NCBI GenBank assembly: GCA_963741625.1
Contig: CAVUIT010000001.1
Coordinates: 124,001 to 188,000 of the forward strand
Reading direction: 5' to 3'
Origin: CAWBBA01 sp963741625
GTDB lineage: Bacteria > Desulfobacterota > Desulfomonilia > Desulfomonilales > Desulfomonilaceae
DNA: 64,000 bases
The notes under the pieces were generated by a model. That model made no database searches. It saw only the letters and a list, made by a program, of their open reading frames with translations, and had not been told where the DNA came from. This document shows, one piece after another, positions 37,799-47,893 of the stretch. The translations under genes were made by a program, and so were the position numbers. How positions within the stretch are numbered: position 1 is the first letter of the stretch; every line of letters starts with the position of its first letter.

Positions 37799-38389
37799 TT
37801 ACTTAGCTATGGCCGACAAGTATTTCGTGATCAAGTGGTCTAGGGCCATGTGGACATCCTCGACGGGCCCGTATTCGCCTTTATCTGTCTCCACGTGGAT
37901 CACATGCCGGGCGATCTCTTTCATCCTTCCCCCGTCGAAACCTACGATCGCCACTGGTATGCCACCGTTTTGGCCTGCGTATTCGAGAGCTTTGATTGCG
38001 TTCGGCGAGTTGCCGCTTGCTGAGATTCCGACCACTACGTCACCGGGTCTCATCAAGTTCCTCAATTGCCATGAAAAGATGTTCTCATATCCAATGTCGT
38101 TGGCCAGGCACGTGATAAATGCACTATTAGCTGTGAGGCTCAAGCAGCGAAAAGGCGTGTGCCCCTCAGGGGACGCGCAGAATCCGAAATCGTTCGCGAA
38201 ATGGCACGCGGTCGCGGCGCTGCCGCCGTTGCCAAGAAAAAAGATCGTGTTGCCCGCCGTGCGGGCTTCGAGGAAGAGGTCTATAACGCGGCCAACAGCA
38301 GCGTAATCAAGACCGCGCAGGATCGTAATGAGATGTTCCACGTATTCACGGGCGAACTCGAGGCCGGATTCGGCGTTCATGTTAGTCAT
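37799..38389 (-). CDS. GmhA-like sugar isomerase (SIS domain)
   Basis: A 196-residue SIS-domain protein of the phosphoheptose isomerase type: NTIFFLGNGGSAATACHFAND (phosphosugar loop), TANSAFITCLANDIGYENIF and VVGISASGNSPNAI (second S-x-S-G-N loop). It should convert sedoheptulose 7-phosphate to a heptose precursor or a similar ketose-aldose pair for envelope heptose or capsule. ATG 38389 has a GAGGAAA ribosome site seven bases upstream (across an A8 run). It is in frame with the upstream nuclease gene, with no stop between them, so the two can be read as one 408-residue protein. Confidence 0.85.
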   Translation of the reverse strand: MTNMNAESGLEFAREYVEHLITILRGLDYAAVGRVIDLFLEARTAGNTIFFLGNGGSAATACHFANDFGFCASPEGHTPFRCLSLTANSAFITCLANDIGYENIFSWQLRNLMRPGDVVVGISASGNSPNAIKALEYAGQNGGIPVAIVGFDGGRMKEIARHVIHVETDKGEYGPVEDVHMALDHLITKYLSAIAK

Positions 38390-38390
38390 G

Positions 38391-39025
38391 CTATTTTTTT
38401 TCCTCGGCCTGTTCTCTGGGCGCATCAACTTTTCCCTCACCGATCCCGCATCGCCAATAACCCGTTTTGATGCTCCTGTTTCTGAGATGATCTTTTCTCT
38501 TACTCGTCCTCTTCTAATCGGGCTGGTCTTTTCCGATAAGTTTTCGGGACCTCCTCCAGGCAAGGGCTGGTACTCCCACGGTGGCACGGGAGAATCGCCG
38601 GACCATAGGCCGATTCGAGCTTTCCTCGCCTCTTGTTCCAGCATTTCCAGCTCTTTCTCGAAGGGGAGGTACTTTTTGTACCACCACACCAGACCTTTCC
38701 TTAGCAGTTCCTTGTTGAGGCATTCGCCGTCAACGAAAACCCACGCTATGACTCTATCGAAATGATCGCGGAAAAGAGGCCTCACCTCCACTGTACTCCC
38801 CAGGACCCGCCTGGATGTGTACAGATGAGCCACCTTTCCAAAGTCCTGCGGTTCTACTGGGCTGTCGATCCCATAAAGACGGACGTTTTCTACTTTTCCG
38901 TCTTCCGTCATCACTTTTATCTCGTCCGGTCGCACAACTCCGACGGCTTTCCCCATCCATGACAAACAGGCATCGGGCGCTGCTAGCACGAGGACGAAGA
39001 TTAACGCCAAATTTGCCCGTTTCAT
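38391..39025 (-). CDS. Staphylococcal nuclease-like (SNase) exported protein
   Basis: Start at ATG 39025 (AGGAG six bases upstream). A signal peptide (ANLALIFVLVLAAPDACLS) is followed by an SNase domain: VRLYGIDSPVEPQDFG, then DHFDRVIAWVFVDGECLN and RKGLVWWYKKYLP. The catalytic arginines and glutamate are in place. A short basic tail follows. The frame does not stop but continues through AGGAAAAAAAATAGCATG into the SIS gene; a -1 slip on the A8 run would give TAG at once. Whether the product is a fusion or two proteins is not clear. Secreted nuclease and cytoplasmic isomerase in one chain would be incompatible in location, which argues for two proteins. Confidence 0.8.
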
Positions 39026-39113
39026 TGGATCTCCTATGGTAGCGCTGCCCGTATATGGCTCGATCCGGGTTCTTTCGCGTGCATATTTATCACCGCGCTC
39101 GTGCATCACGAAG

Positions 39114-41117
39114 CTATTTTACCAATCTCGTGACTCGGTTGCCAAAGACCGGCAATTTCATTGTATTGCCCGGCGATGCCACTTGTCCGGAAGCAGACGT
39201 CTGCTCGGGCGATGCCGGGTTGTATTCCGGGACAATCTCTTTCAAGATGCGGCGTACTTCTATCTCATCGTTGTGTGCCCGCACTATGTCAATAGCATGA
39301 TCAATATTCGCGATAACCTTGAACCCCGGATCATCACTCTGGTTGAAGATTTTAATCTTGGCGTGCGAGGTCTCGAGGCATATTTCACTATCCTGACACA
39401 GTTCTTCGAATATCTTTTCGCCCGGCCTGAGGCCGATAAACTCTATAGGAATTTGACCCTCCTGCTTTCCCACAAGCTGGAACAACTGGTGCACCAGGTC
39501 AACAATCTTGATCGGATCCCCCATATTCAGGACCATGATCTGGCCGGACTCTCCAAGGGCGGTAGCCTGTAGCACCAACGTGACTGCTTCCGGAATGGTC
39601 ATGAAATATCTTCGCATCTCAGGATGGGTAATGGTAACAGGCCCTCCCCGAGCGATCTGGTCCATAAATATTGGGACCACGCTACCTTCTGAGGCAAGAA
39701 CGTTCCCAAACCTGACTGATAAGAACCGCGTGCGACTGACGCGGCCGAAGGCCTGGCAGTAAATCTCGCACACTCGCTTAGTGGCTCCCATGACACTGAT
39801 GGGATTAACCGCTTTGTCCGTGGATATCAACAAGAACCGGGATACGCCGAATTGATCCGATGCGCCCGCGAGCGTTTGGACCCCTTCCACATTGTTCTTA
39901 AAGCATTCGACCGCATTGAGTTCCTGCATTGGGACGTGCTTATAGGCTGCGGCATGAAAAACCAGATCTGGTCGAAACTTGCCGAATTCATAGTAAACTC
40001 TGGTACGGTCTCTCACATCGCATAACAGCGGGATCACCACTCCATCCGGCGCAAATTCCGTCAATTGTCTATGAATAAAAAACAAGCTATTTTCGGCCCG
40101 TTCCATTAAGATGAGGCTCTTCGGCCTCCGTTTGAGGATCTGGCGGCACAGCTCCGACCCGATGCTCCCCCCTGCGCCTGTGACGACAACCACTTTGTCC
40201 GCGATAAGATTCTGTACCTGCTCCGTATCGATCCGGACTTCCTCGCGACCCAGCAGGTCAGAGACAGTGATGTCCCTGAGCTGAGTCAGCGTTGATGAGT
40301 CTCCCATGATTTCCGCCAGCGAGGGCAAGGTCTTAACCGCTACATTCAGGTTCTTCAAGGTATTGTAAATGTGCTTCATCTGGATATTATTTGCTGAAGG
40401 AATAGCCACTATCACCAGATGAATGGGATTAGCTTGAACGTACGCGGGAATGTCTTCCACGCCTCCCTTAACCTTGATCCCGTGAATAGTTAACCGCTGC
40501 TTGTTCGGGTCGTCGTCGAAGATTGCCTCCACCTCGAACCCGGTGCCCGGATTTCGAATAATCTCACGAAGAATCATTTCGCCGGCATCACCTGCCCCGA
40601 CCACGACCGCCTTCCGCTTACTATCGGTTTCGCCCCATCCCACATAGAGCCGGGTCCTTTCACGCAGAAGTCTCATGCTTATCCGGGCCCCGCCTATCAG
40701 TACCATGCTTGTAAAAAAGTCAATTAGGATCACTCCCCTGGGAATTCTCAGATATTCCCTGATCAAGGGCAACAAGAAGAGCACAGCACCGCATATAAGA
40801 CCTTGCAGGAGAAGCGTGGGAATGTCGCTCAAGCCCACGTAACGCCAGTTCGTCGAATGTCCCCTCAGTAGATAAAAGACGAACACTTTCAGAAAAGCCA
40901 CGTAAGGGAGCAGAAGTAAGCGCTGGCGCGAAAAGCTGAAGGGCACTTGGAAATCAAAGCGGAATTCGTAAGAATACCAAAAGCTGATTCCTGCCAGCGC
41001 AAGGATTATGGCAAACAGCCAATAATTGAAATGAACGTAGCGTCGCACAAAGTTCAAGGCCTTTTCTACGTAAGTCAGAAGGCTACTTGTCTTGGCCCAA
41101 GTGTCTGGGACCGTCAT
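39114..41117 (-). CDS. CapD/FlaA1-like nucleotide-sugar dehydratase
   Basis: About 667 residues with four membrane helices at the N-terminus, a first Rossmann domain (KAVVVGAGDAGEMILREI) and the catalytic SDR domain: VVVTGAGGSIGSELCRQI, then FHAAAYKHVPMQELN and STDKAVNPISVMGATKR. The S/T-D-K-x-x-x-P-x-x-x-M-G-A-T-K pattern is that of UDP-GlcNAc 4,6-dehydratases (WbpM, PglF, CapD). It makes the keto-sugar precursor of bacillosamine- or fucosamine-type sugars. Start 41117 is chosen because TTGAGGT lies five bases upstream. It belongs to the polysaccharide locus. Confidence 0.9.
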   Translation of the reverse strand: MTVPDTWAKTSSLLTYVEKALNFVRRYVHFNYWLFAIILALAGISFWYSYEFRFDFQVPFSFSRQRLLLLPYVAFLKVFVFYLLRGHSTNWRYVGLSDIPTLLLQGLICGAVLFLLPLIREYLRIPRGVILIDFFTSMVLIGGARISMRLLRERTRLYVGWGETDSKRKAVVVGAGDAGEMILREIIRNPGTGFEVEAIFDDDPNKQRLTIHGIKVKGGVEDIPAYVQANPIHLVIVAIPSANNIQMKHIYNTLKNLNVAVKTLPSLAEIMGDSSTLTQLRDITVSDLLGREEVRIDTEQVQNLIADKVVVVTGAGGSIGSELCRQILKRRPKSLILMERAENSLFFIHRQLTEFAPDGVVIPLLCDVRDRTRVYYEFGKFRPDLVFHAAAYKHVPMQELNAVECFKNNVEGVQTLAGASDQFGVSRFLLISTDKAVNPISVMGATKRVCEIYCQAFGRVSRTRFLSVRFGNVLASEGSVVPIFMDQIARGGPVTITHPEMRRYFMTIPEAVTLVLQATALGESGQIMVLNMGDPIKIVDLVHQLFQLVGKQEGQIPIEFIGLRPGEKIFEELCQDSEICLETSHAKIKIFNQSDDPGFKVIANIDHAIDIVRAHNDEIEVRRILKEIVPEYNPASPEQTSASGQVASPGNTMKLPVFGNRVTRLVK

Positions 41118-41489
41118 TGCAGACCTCAACCTTGCAATGGGTGTCGCCGCCGGATTTGCGCGGCAACAGCCCTTTTGATCCTTGCTCGATAAATTATGTA
41201 CCGGTTGACCGGCAAAAGCAAGCCACCTTTCATTGCTATTCCGGCTATCCAACCCGCTTATGAGACCGTCGCTCCCCAAGGCCGCTTTTAATTGATTCGA
41301 GCGAAAGGCATTATCTTATTGTCATGACTCCCAAAAGGGCTTGATCATTTTCTTGCCGCGAAGTAATGCTTTTATCAACAGAATCATCATGTGGTGATAA
41401 ACGGCCATTGCCCCCCGGAGAACCTAAATTGAGTCGGTTCAATCCCGAATCCCCAAAACATGATTCACCTCATTTCACCAGGATCGTCC

Positions 41490-42590
41490 ATGCTCCTTAG
41501 CGAGACATTGCGGGCCGAAATTCGCCGGCTCGTGGCCGACTTGAGTTCGGATCAGCCGGTGGGCACTGATCGCTGCTGCAATTGGACTCAGCACCATATC
41601 TCAATCGCGTTAGCCGAGGGGATCGGCCCGTGGCTATACAGGACGCTGCAGAATTATCATGAGGTCGGCATTGACGCTGAGTTTTGGGACCAGCTTCATC
41701 GTTCCCACGCCCAATCCATGATTCGGAGCCTTGCTAACCAGGCGTGCTTTCGAGAAGTTGTGGCGGCTTTCACGACAGAACAGATACCAGTGTTGGTACT
41801 CAAGGGGGCTTATCTCGGGACTTTTGTTTACCGGAACCCGGCCCTGCGGCCCATGAGCGATCTGGACTTGTTGGTTAAAGACGAGCATTTTGAACAGGCC
41901 AGACGGCTCTTGACCGGGCTGAGATTCGGGATCAGCGCAGAGCCGCTGGAGGGCGAGTATCGTATTTTGCAGCCGGCCCTCTCCCACGTGCGCTCGGGAA
42001 TATTGCCATGTGCAGTAGACCTTCACCGTGCGCTGTTGTCCATGGATTATTACCGCCTGCCCTCTTCCCTCGTGTGGCAAGAGGCGGTAGAGGGGGAACT
42101 TTATGGTCAGCCCGTATTCTTCCTATCGAATGAACTCAATTTTATCCACCTGGGAATTCATACGCTAACCCACATCGACCTCATACGTGATTGGCTGGAC
42201 CTCGTCCTTTTCTTGCGCCGAATCGGCCTTGACTGGGACAAGCTTGCCTCACTAGCCGGATCGCTCGGGGTCTTGAGGCCCCTCTATTGGGTTTTCCATA
42301 ACCTGAAGCAGGATTGGGGCGTTGAGCCCCCGAAGCGGTTTGCCGATACCCTCGCCGCTTATGTCCCCGCTCGGATGGAAGACCGGGTTATCAGGCATAA
42401 GTTCCGGTACATCTGGCGATTCGTGGCGAGGCTTCAACTCTTACCCGGTTTGAGCCTTCGACTGCACTATTTAAGCCAGAGGATGTTCCCTACAGCTACT
42501 CACGGGGAGGACAAATTGGGGGTCCGAGGGTGGCTAAGGCATGTGGCGTCTAAGATAACCATTTTTCTGACCTTTTATCGGCGGCGCTGA
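41490..42590 (+). CDS. Nucleotidyltransferase family protein (NTP_transf_5)
   Basis: About 366 residues with the core FTTEQIPVLVLKGAYLG and RNPALRPMSDLDLLVKDEHF, the D-x-D (SDLDLL) metal site of the nucleotidyltransferase fold, then VDLHRALLSM and HLGIHTLTHIDLIRDWLDLV. This is the uncharacterised nucleotidyltransferase family PF14907, often coded beside PqqD, B2 and asparagine-synthetase-like genes in lasso-type clusters and in polysaccharide loci. It probably adds a nucleotide or modifies a peptide or sugar; the substrate is unknown. Start 41490 has AGGA upstream. It is convergent with the RiPP genes. Confidence 0.85.
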   Translation: MLLSETLRAEIRRLVADLSSDQPVGTDRCCNWTQHHISIALAEGIGPWLYRTLQNYHEVGIDAEFWDQLHRSHAQSMIRSLANQACFREVVAAFTTEQIPVLVLKGAYLGTFVYRNPALRPMSDLDLLVKDEHFEQARRLLTGLRFGISAEPLEGEYRILQPALSHVRSGILPCAVDLHRALLSMDYYRLPSSLVWQEAVEGELYGQPVFFLSNELNFIHLGIHTLTHIDLIRDWLDLVLFLRRIGLDWDKLASLAGSLGVLRPLYWVFHNLKQDWGVEPPKRFADTLAAYVPARMEDRVIRHKFRYIWRFVARLQLLPGLSLRLHYLSQRMFPTATHGEDKLGVRGWLRHVASKITIFLTFYRRR

Positions 42591-42833
42591 CTTATACGCG
42601 TGCTCTGTTTCCTAAATTCGGTCAGACAGTAGTCTGTCCATGATCGGTTCGATGCGAACGTTCACAGGCGACGGTTTGTGCCTGTCCTATTCGGTCAGTA
42701 TTCTGATGGTCGGGAACCGGCCTCTAGCGGTAGACCGGCCTCGAACCGGCATTGATCCATGGCCGGCAGATACGCCGGCCCTACTGATCCGGCAGAGGTG
42801 CCGTTACGTCACCGAACTTACGAAAAGACGTGC

Positions 42834-44647
42834 TTAGCTTGCCGTTTTTTGCAAGAGACCGCTACTCTTAAGCTTCTCCCTGAATACTTCCGGCAATTTC
42901 ACTGCCTGCACATCTCTTGTGCCGTGTTTCCTGAATAGCACGGAACAAGGGGTCTCATTTCGAATTTCCGGCAAATATCGGAATCGGCCGGCCTTCGCTT
43001 CCGCTGATAAATCCCATAACATCGTGAGAGAATTCCTCGACGCGCATCTGCTCGTCAGGGATTTCAGCCGTGCCGACTGTCATGCCAGGCCAAATCGAAC
43101 TTCATGAAATCGTGGATCGGGTGGGTTTCGAATCCCAGTTCGTTAACCACTTGTCTTACGAAGGCTGAAACAGCCACCAACGACTGGGTGTCGCCCAAAT
43201 GGCTGAAGATGTTGTCTGATGGGAGCTCCAAGTCGGCTATTCGTTCGAGCAGACTTTCCGGAAATCCCAATTGGCGTCCCTCAATAGTCAAGAAAGCCGT
43301 GTAGCGCATGTGCAAGAGATTTAGCATCAGATAAGTCACCCGGACAAAGACCTCTCTGTCAAGGTGTTCGGGAATATAATGATAGAGCGTCGAGAACACC
43401 TGCGGGTACTTTTTGATGAACTCCATATCAACCGGAGTGGACGGGTAAACGGAAAAATCCGATAGATGGCGGTCAATGGCAAGGGAGTTTCCGTACTGCT
43501 CGTACAGAGGGCTTCCCGGGAAGGGAACGAGCAGGCGAAGATACAATTCAACCTCGTCCCTGTCCCCAGCAAAATACAGCTCCAGCATCAGCCGCATAGT
43601 TTGGGCTACATCCTCGATCCGCTCCTGGGGGAATCCTACAATAAATCCGCACGTCGCAAGAATCCCCAGTTCGCAAGCCTTGCGGACAATTCAGGGGCCC
43701 TATCCAGCTTCAACTTCTTGTTCACAATCTTCTGCATTCTCGGTGAGCCTGTCTCGACACCGAAGAATATTTCGATCGCATCCTGCCTGCGGCCATCCTG
43801 GAGAGGATTTCGTCATCCACCGTGTCGATTCTCGAGAAGCAGCTCCACGTATATCAAGTTCTTCCTGCTATCAATGCATCACATAATTCAAGGATCCATT
43901 TGCGATTCAACGTCAATAGATCATGCTCGAACCGAAGCCTTTTCGCTTTGAAATCTGCAACTAACAGTCTTCACTATTTTGATCACACTCTCCACGGACC
44001 GTTGCCGAAAGCGTTCCTTCAGCCATCTTGTTGGAAACACAATAGGAGCACTGAAAGGACATCCCCGGCCCACATCGATGGGAATGAAGTCGAACAATTC
44101 TATTGAAGGAAACAAACTGTAGTCGGGCAAAGGAAGGCTGTTCAGGTCGATACAGGACGCGAATCTGGGGTCCTCACTATTTGGCCGCGCATCACGGAAC
44201 GTCAGTCCAGGCACCTTCGGCTCAAGGCTCCAGGGTCGTCAAGCGATCCATGATTCGGCTGATGTATGATCGCATTCGCCACGGACCACAACATCCACCT
44301 GCGGGAATACCTCTATGGTCTCCCTGTCTACATTAGATGCCTGAACGCCTCCGAACAGGATCTTGACATGCGGCCTGCTGTTCCTTAACAATCCCCGCGA
44401 ATTTTATTAAATCGAAATAGAAATTGCACCACAGTGGAAAACCCCACCACATCCGGGTTGCGCTCTATTATCGCATCCGGGACATCGCGAAAGGTCGGGT
44501 CTGAGCTTATGCTGTTGATATCAAGAATCTCGACGTCAAAGCCATCCTTGTGAAGCACTGTTGCCAGAGAAAGAAGGCCCAGCGGCACGTACGGGTCTGG
44601 GCGCCTTTCTTCCAAAATCGGGATTAGGAATCGAGCAGTATTTTCAT
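42834..44647 (-). pseudogene. B12-binding radical SAM gene, multiply frameshifted
   Basis: ATG 44647 overlaps the HPr-kinase-like stop (ATGA). Fragments in changing frames give MKILL, ERRPDPYVPLGLLSLATVLH (B12-binding domain start), DVPDAIIERNPDVVGFST, then IPIDVGRGCPF and, after one base, CSYCVSNKMA (the CxxxCxxC cluster motif), LYLRLLVPFPGSPLYEQYGN (barrel end) and a helical C-terminus with GTAEIPDEQMRVEEFSHDV and LPEVFREKLKSSG. At least five single-base shifts are needed. When intact it would be about 600 residues and a candidate tailoring enzyme of the RiPP cluster (methylation or ring formation). As read it cannot be made. Confidence 0.75.
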
Positions 44648-45559
44648 GGTTTCCCCAACCATTCAGGACCCGAAGCGTCCTGCAAAAGGTCTTCCTCCAC
44701 CAGCCGTATCACCTCGGACATTGCCGAGGCAGAGCGAGGCCGTATCAGTCGCAGCACCGGTACTCTTTCGCACAATCTGGCGCATTGAAGGAAATAGGAC
44801 GCAGGCCTCGCGTCGTGCATTAACCGAATCCAGTACAAATGCCGGACCAATTCAAACACAGCCCTGTGGCGGCTCAGGCGTTCGATCCTGACTGAAGGAC
44901 CGTCCTCCAGGATATACAAACGGCGCAGCGGCACAGCGTGTTGCGGAAATTCGCCGGGGAAACGCCATGTAACCTTTTCTTCAAAAGGATCGAATCCTTC
45001 GGGTTCCTCCACGGAGCAACCGAAATGTTTCGCAGCGTCGGGGAGCAGTTGCAGACCTGGAAAGCCGGGATAAACCGAGGGAACCGAACCGTCAACGTCC
45101 ACTACGGTGACGTCATCCGCCACCACTACGTGACCTCGCGAGTGTAGCGCCGCGGCGATAAAGGATTTGCCAGCGGCGGAATCACCCAGAAACGCAACAG
45201 CGCCTGAGCCCAGATTCACGCAACTCGCGTGCAAGGTTACGTAACCTCGCTGGTGGAGCAAAATGGAAATTCCCAGGCCCTGCGCCAGACCGCCGAGCAT
45301 CTTCACATCACTTCCCGGCATGGGTTCGCCTATGATCTCACGACCGTGGCGGACTCGGCATCGGCCCATCTTGTGGTAGTAAAAGTAGGCATCATCGGCT
45401 TTGAACTGCAGGCAGAGGCGGGTGCCCGGGCTGATTGGCTCCAGAGGCTCGGGCTTCCCGAGACGCATCACAACATCGGCAGCGGCCTCCTGCTCGATCA
45501 GGTCAGGCAGCGGAATGTCGCAATCGAATTCCCATTCCATAAGCAAGATAGGAATACAT
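44644..45559 (-). CDS. HPr-kinase-like protein of the RiPP cluster
   Basis: Start ATG 45559 reads YSYLAYGMGI; a one-base shift within the next codons is needed to reach DCDIPLPDLIEQEAAADVVM and the rest. The kinase core has ASCVNLGSGAVAFLGDSAAG (Walker A, GDSAAGKS), ADDVTVVDVDGS and a helical C-terminus. Proteins of this type phosphorylate the C-terminal serine of lasso peptides such as paeneodin, and are common in lasso clusters. Without the shift, the body is fused in frame to the precursor peptide. Its stop overlaps the radical SAM start. The frameshift may be an assembly error, since the remaining 290 residues are clean. Confidence 0.8.
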
Positions 45560-45565
45560 GGCAGG

Positions 45566-45732
45566 CTATGCAGACCGTGGGTGTCTATGCCGTCCATCTG
45601 TGTGCCTCGGCCGGTGTTCTCCGTTAGCTTCTCCACCGCGCCATGGACGACCAACTCGGGAGTGGCATACGGCTTCTTGGCCCTATCCTCTTTGGGCTCT
45701 GAGGCCGGAAATTCCTTTTGGTCCACTTTCAT
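45566..45732 (-). CDS. Lasso-type RiPP precursor peptide, candidate
   Basis: ATG 45732 has a strong AAAGGAG eight bases upstream. The leader contains KKPYATPELVVHGAVEKLTE, which fits the lasso leader pattern YxxPxLxxxGxxxxxTx at every fixed position (Y22, P25, L27, G31, T37). The core would start at residue 39 (NTGRGT). In the sequence as given the frame stays open into the kinase gene (QMDGIDTHGL...). If one base is missing near ACACA, the core becomes NTGRGT-x-DGRHRHPRSA and ends at TAG 45568-45566, six bases before the kinase ATG. That gives 55 residues, Asp at core position 8 and a penultimate Ser. Both readings are open; the second is favoured. Confidence 0.6.
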
Positions 45733-45882
45733 CGTGGCGGCTCCTTTCGCGAGATTCTTTCGGAAGCTTCGCCTGTCCTGTCAACTCTCAATTTATACGC
45801 GTGATGTCTGAGCATGACAAGCAGGTTGTCGCCGCCTCAGTGAGCATTCAGTCTCGCGGGGCCAGGGGATCTCTCCGACCAT

Positions 45883-45961
45883 GTCATTGCGAGCGCAGCG
45901 AAGCATCCCTTGGCAGTTCAAACGGGAGATTGCTTCGTCGTTCCACTCCTCGCAATGACAG
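45883..45961. repeat. TCATTGCGAG palindromic repeat, full copy
   Basis: Outer arms TGTCATTGCGAG and CTCGCAATGACA are perfect inverse complements; inner GCGAAGCATC and GATTGCTTCG continue the symmetry. It lies in the gap between the cyclase stop and the precursor start, so it may alter mRNA stability or transcription within the RiPP operon. A half copy is at 25986. Confidence 0.8.
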
Positions 45962-45993
45962 GGACGCCGAAGTGCCCCTGGATAACTGAACGC

Positions 45994-47893
45994 TTACTGC
46001 TTCACGCCTCCAGACCTGACCGCGTCAACCACTGTCCAATGAGGCCGCGTACAGCATAGACAAAAAATCTGCTTCCGCAGAGTTGTCTGGAATCTAAAAT
46101 AAGCCGTCCTAAGGCCCTGCACGTCAACGTACGCAGGGATCGCTTTTGAGCTTCCCAGTATCGCTTCTTTCGCGACCTTCGGATCCAATTGTAACAACCA
46201 ATAGCTGATGCTGGGCCGAAAGTCCACTTTGTCACCGCGGCGCATGATTTCCTCCGGCAGTATGCCCGCCATTGCGCGGCGCAGGACCATTCTCGTCAAC
46301 CCCCTGTGGAGTTTTTGCTCCGGCGGAAGGGCCAGACAGAATTCCATGAGTCTTCTATCCCGAAACGGGTGTCGAAGTTCGATCCCGAAGCGGGCCGACA
46401 CCTTGTTCATCGACTCTATTTGATGAATGATACCGCCCCAGGTCACCTCATACCAGTGTGCCAGCCTGGAATTTCCGGGAGGCCCTAGCCGATGCGCCTG
46501 CAAAGCATGGAATCGTTCCTTGAGGCCGATGCGCGTTGCAAAGTCGCGGTTGACAAACGTGTCTCGACCCCACGGCCGTTCGCCTCGACCGGAAAGAAAT
46601 CTCCATGTACGTCGAATCCCCGCTGGTGTGCGCGGTCTGACAGCCTGTCGCCACAGCAAACCCCAGAATCCGCACTGAAGGCTGCCGGAGAGAGCATGCA
46701 CTTCTCTTATCAATGCGGGCCAACGTCCTGTCCGGAAAAGGTCCGGAAGGTATCCGTAACCGTGACACACCGTGGTGTCACCGTCAATCCCGTCAAGAGC
46801 TATGCGAAAGTCTAACCCTAGAGCGAACTCCGCCAACGAAGCAGAATATGAACTGGGAGCATCAAATGGGTCATCATGCTCCCACGGATCACAGTCCACG
46901 TACGGCAGGGGCCCAACCTGCTCGCCGTGAAAATAATGGGGCTCGATCCCGCCCTGGGAGAGCACCGCATTTATGTAATTACTTTCGTCACATTCAGGGA
47001 CCTTGTCGTAGATCATCGACACCGTAGGGAGTTGCCCATTTCCTGATTGGGCCAGGATGTCGCGGGCTACACATGTTACGGATGAGGAATCGAGGCCCGC
47101 CACTCAAACTGGACGCCACACGGTAGGCGCTTCGTAAACGGCAGCGAACAGCCTCGGTGAACACGTCTCGGAACGCGTCTGCATATTGCTCATCCGAACC
47201 CAGGCGTAATTCCTTGCCCGGATCAAGAGACCAGTAGCACTGAATTCGACGCCAATCAGGCCCGATAGTGATGCTGTGCCCTGGAGGCAGTCGCAGGATC
47301 CCTTGGTAAAAGGTGATCACCTGGTCATCGAACATTCCTATGAGATAGTCGCCTACCATAGTTTCGTTAAGCTGCTTCGGGACTTCCGGCAGGGCGAAGA
47401 GTGCACGAATTTCAGATCCAAATACAAAGATTTTGTCTGACAGGTAATAATAGAAAGGCCTATCCCCTGATGCGTCTCTGGCACAGAACACCATGTGGCG
47501 TCTGCGATCCACTATGCAGAAGGCAAAGTCCCCCACAAGCTTCTCCGGACACCCTTCCCCCCACTTTTGGTACGCCCGGAGTATGATTTGGCTGTCGGAG
47601 ATGCTCTTCGCAGGCTCCCCTGACCCCCATAGAGCGACAATGAGGTCATCACGATTGTCGATACGAGCGTCTGCCGTGATCGCCATCCGGGATGATTCAT
47701 CGGCAAGAGGGAGCTTCTCGTGAAGCGATTCAGGGGTAGTCCAGAGCATGACATGCCCCAGACCGGCCGGACCTTCGTTCCAGAAGTGGCTGTCGTCAGG
47801 ACCGCGGTGGCCGAGGGCTTTCATCATGAACTTGAGATGTGACGGATCCGCGGTCCGAGAGTCGCGAAAGTATATGCCTACAATGCCGCTCAA
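45994..47893 (-). CDS. Lasso cyclase-like asparagine synthetase homologue, frameshifted
   Basis: The TTG start at 47893 overlaps the B2 stop (TTGA). The N-terminus reads SGIVGIYFRDSR: the catalytic Cys of asparagine synthetase glutaminase domains is replaced by Ser, as in many lasso cyclases that do not need glutamine hydrolysis. ALGHRGPDDSHFW and ARDASGDRPFYYYL follow. A one-base shift near 47110 joins ASSLSGG to LDSSSVTCVARD, the PP-loop that adenylates the acceptor side chain. DGIDGDTTVCHGYGYLPDLF and a C-terminal helical region complete about 630 residues. The enzyme would close the macrolactam ring between the core N-terminus and the Asp/Glu side chain. Confidence 0.82.

Noticed and set aside
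42670..42810. CCGGC-rich short repeats as a CRISPR array
   Set aside because: The repeats are short, irregular and unequally spaced, with no spacer structure and no cas genes nearby.
43115..43145. GGTTTCGAATCCCAGTTCG as a tRNA T-arm
   Set aside because: No acceptor, D or anticodon stems can be built around it and it lies within the radical SAM frame.
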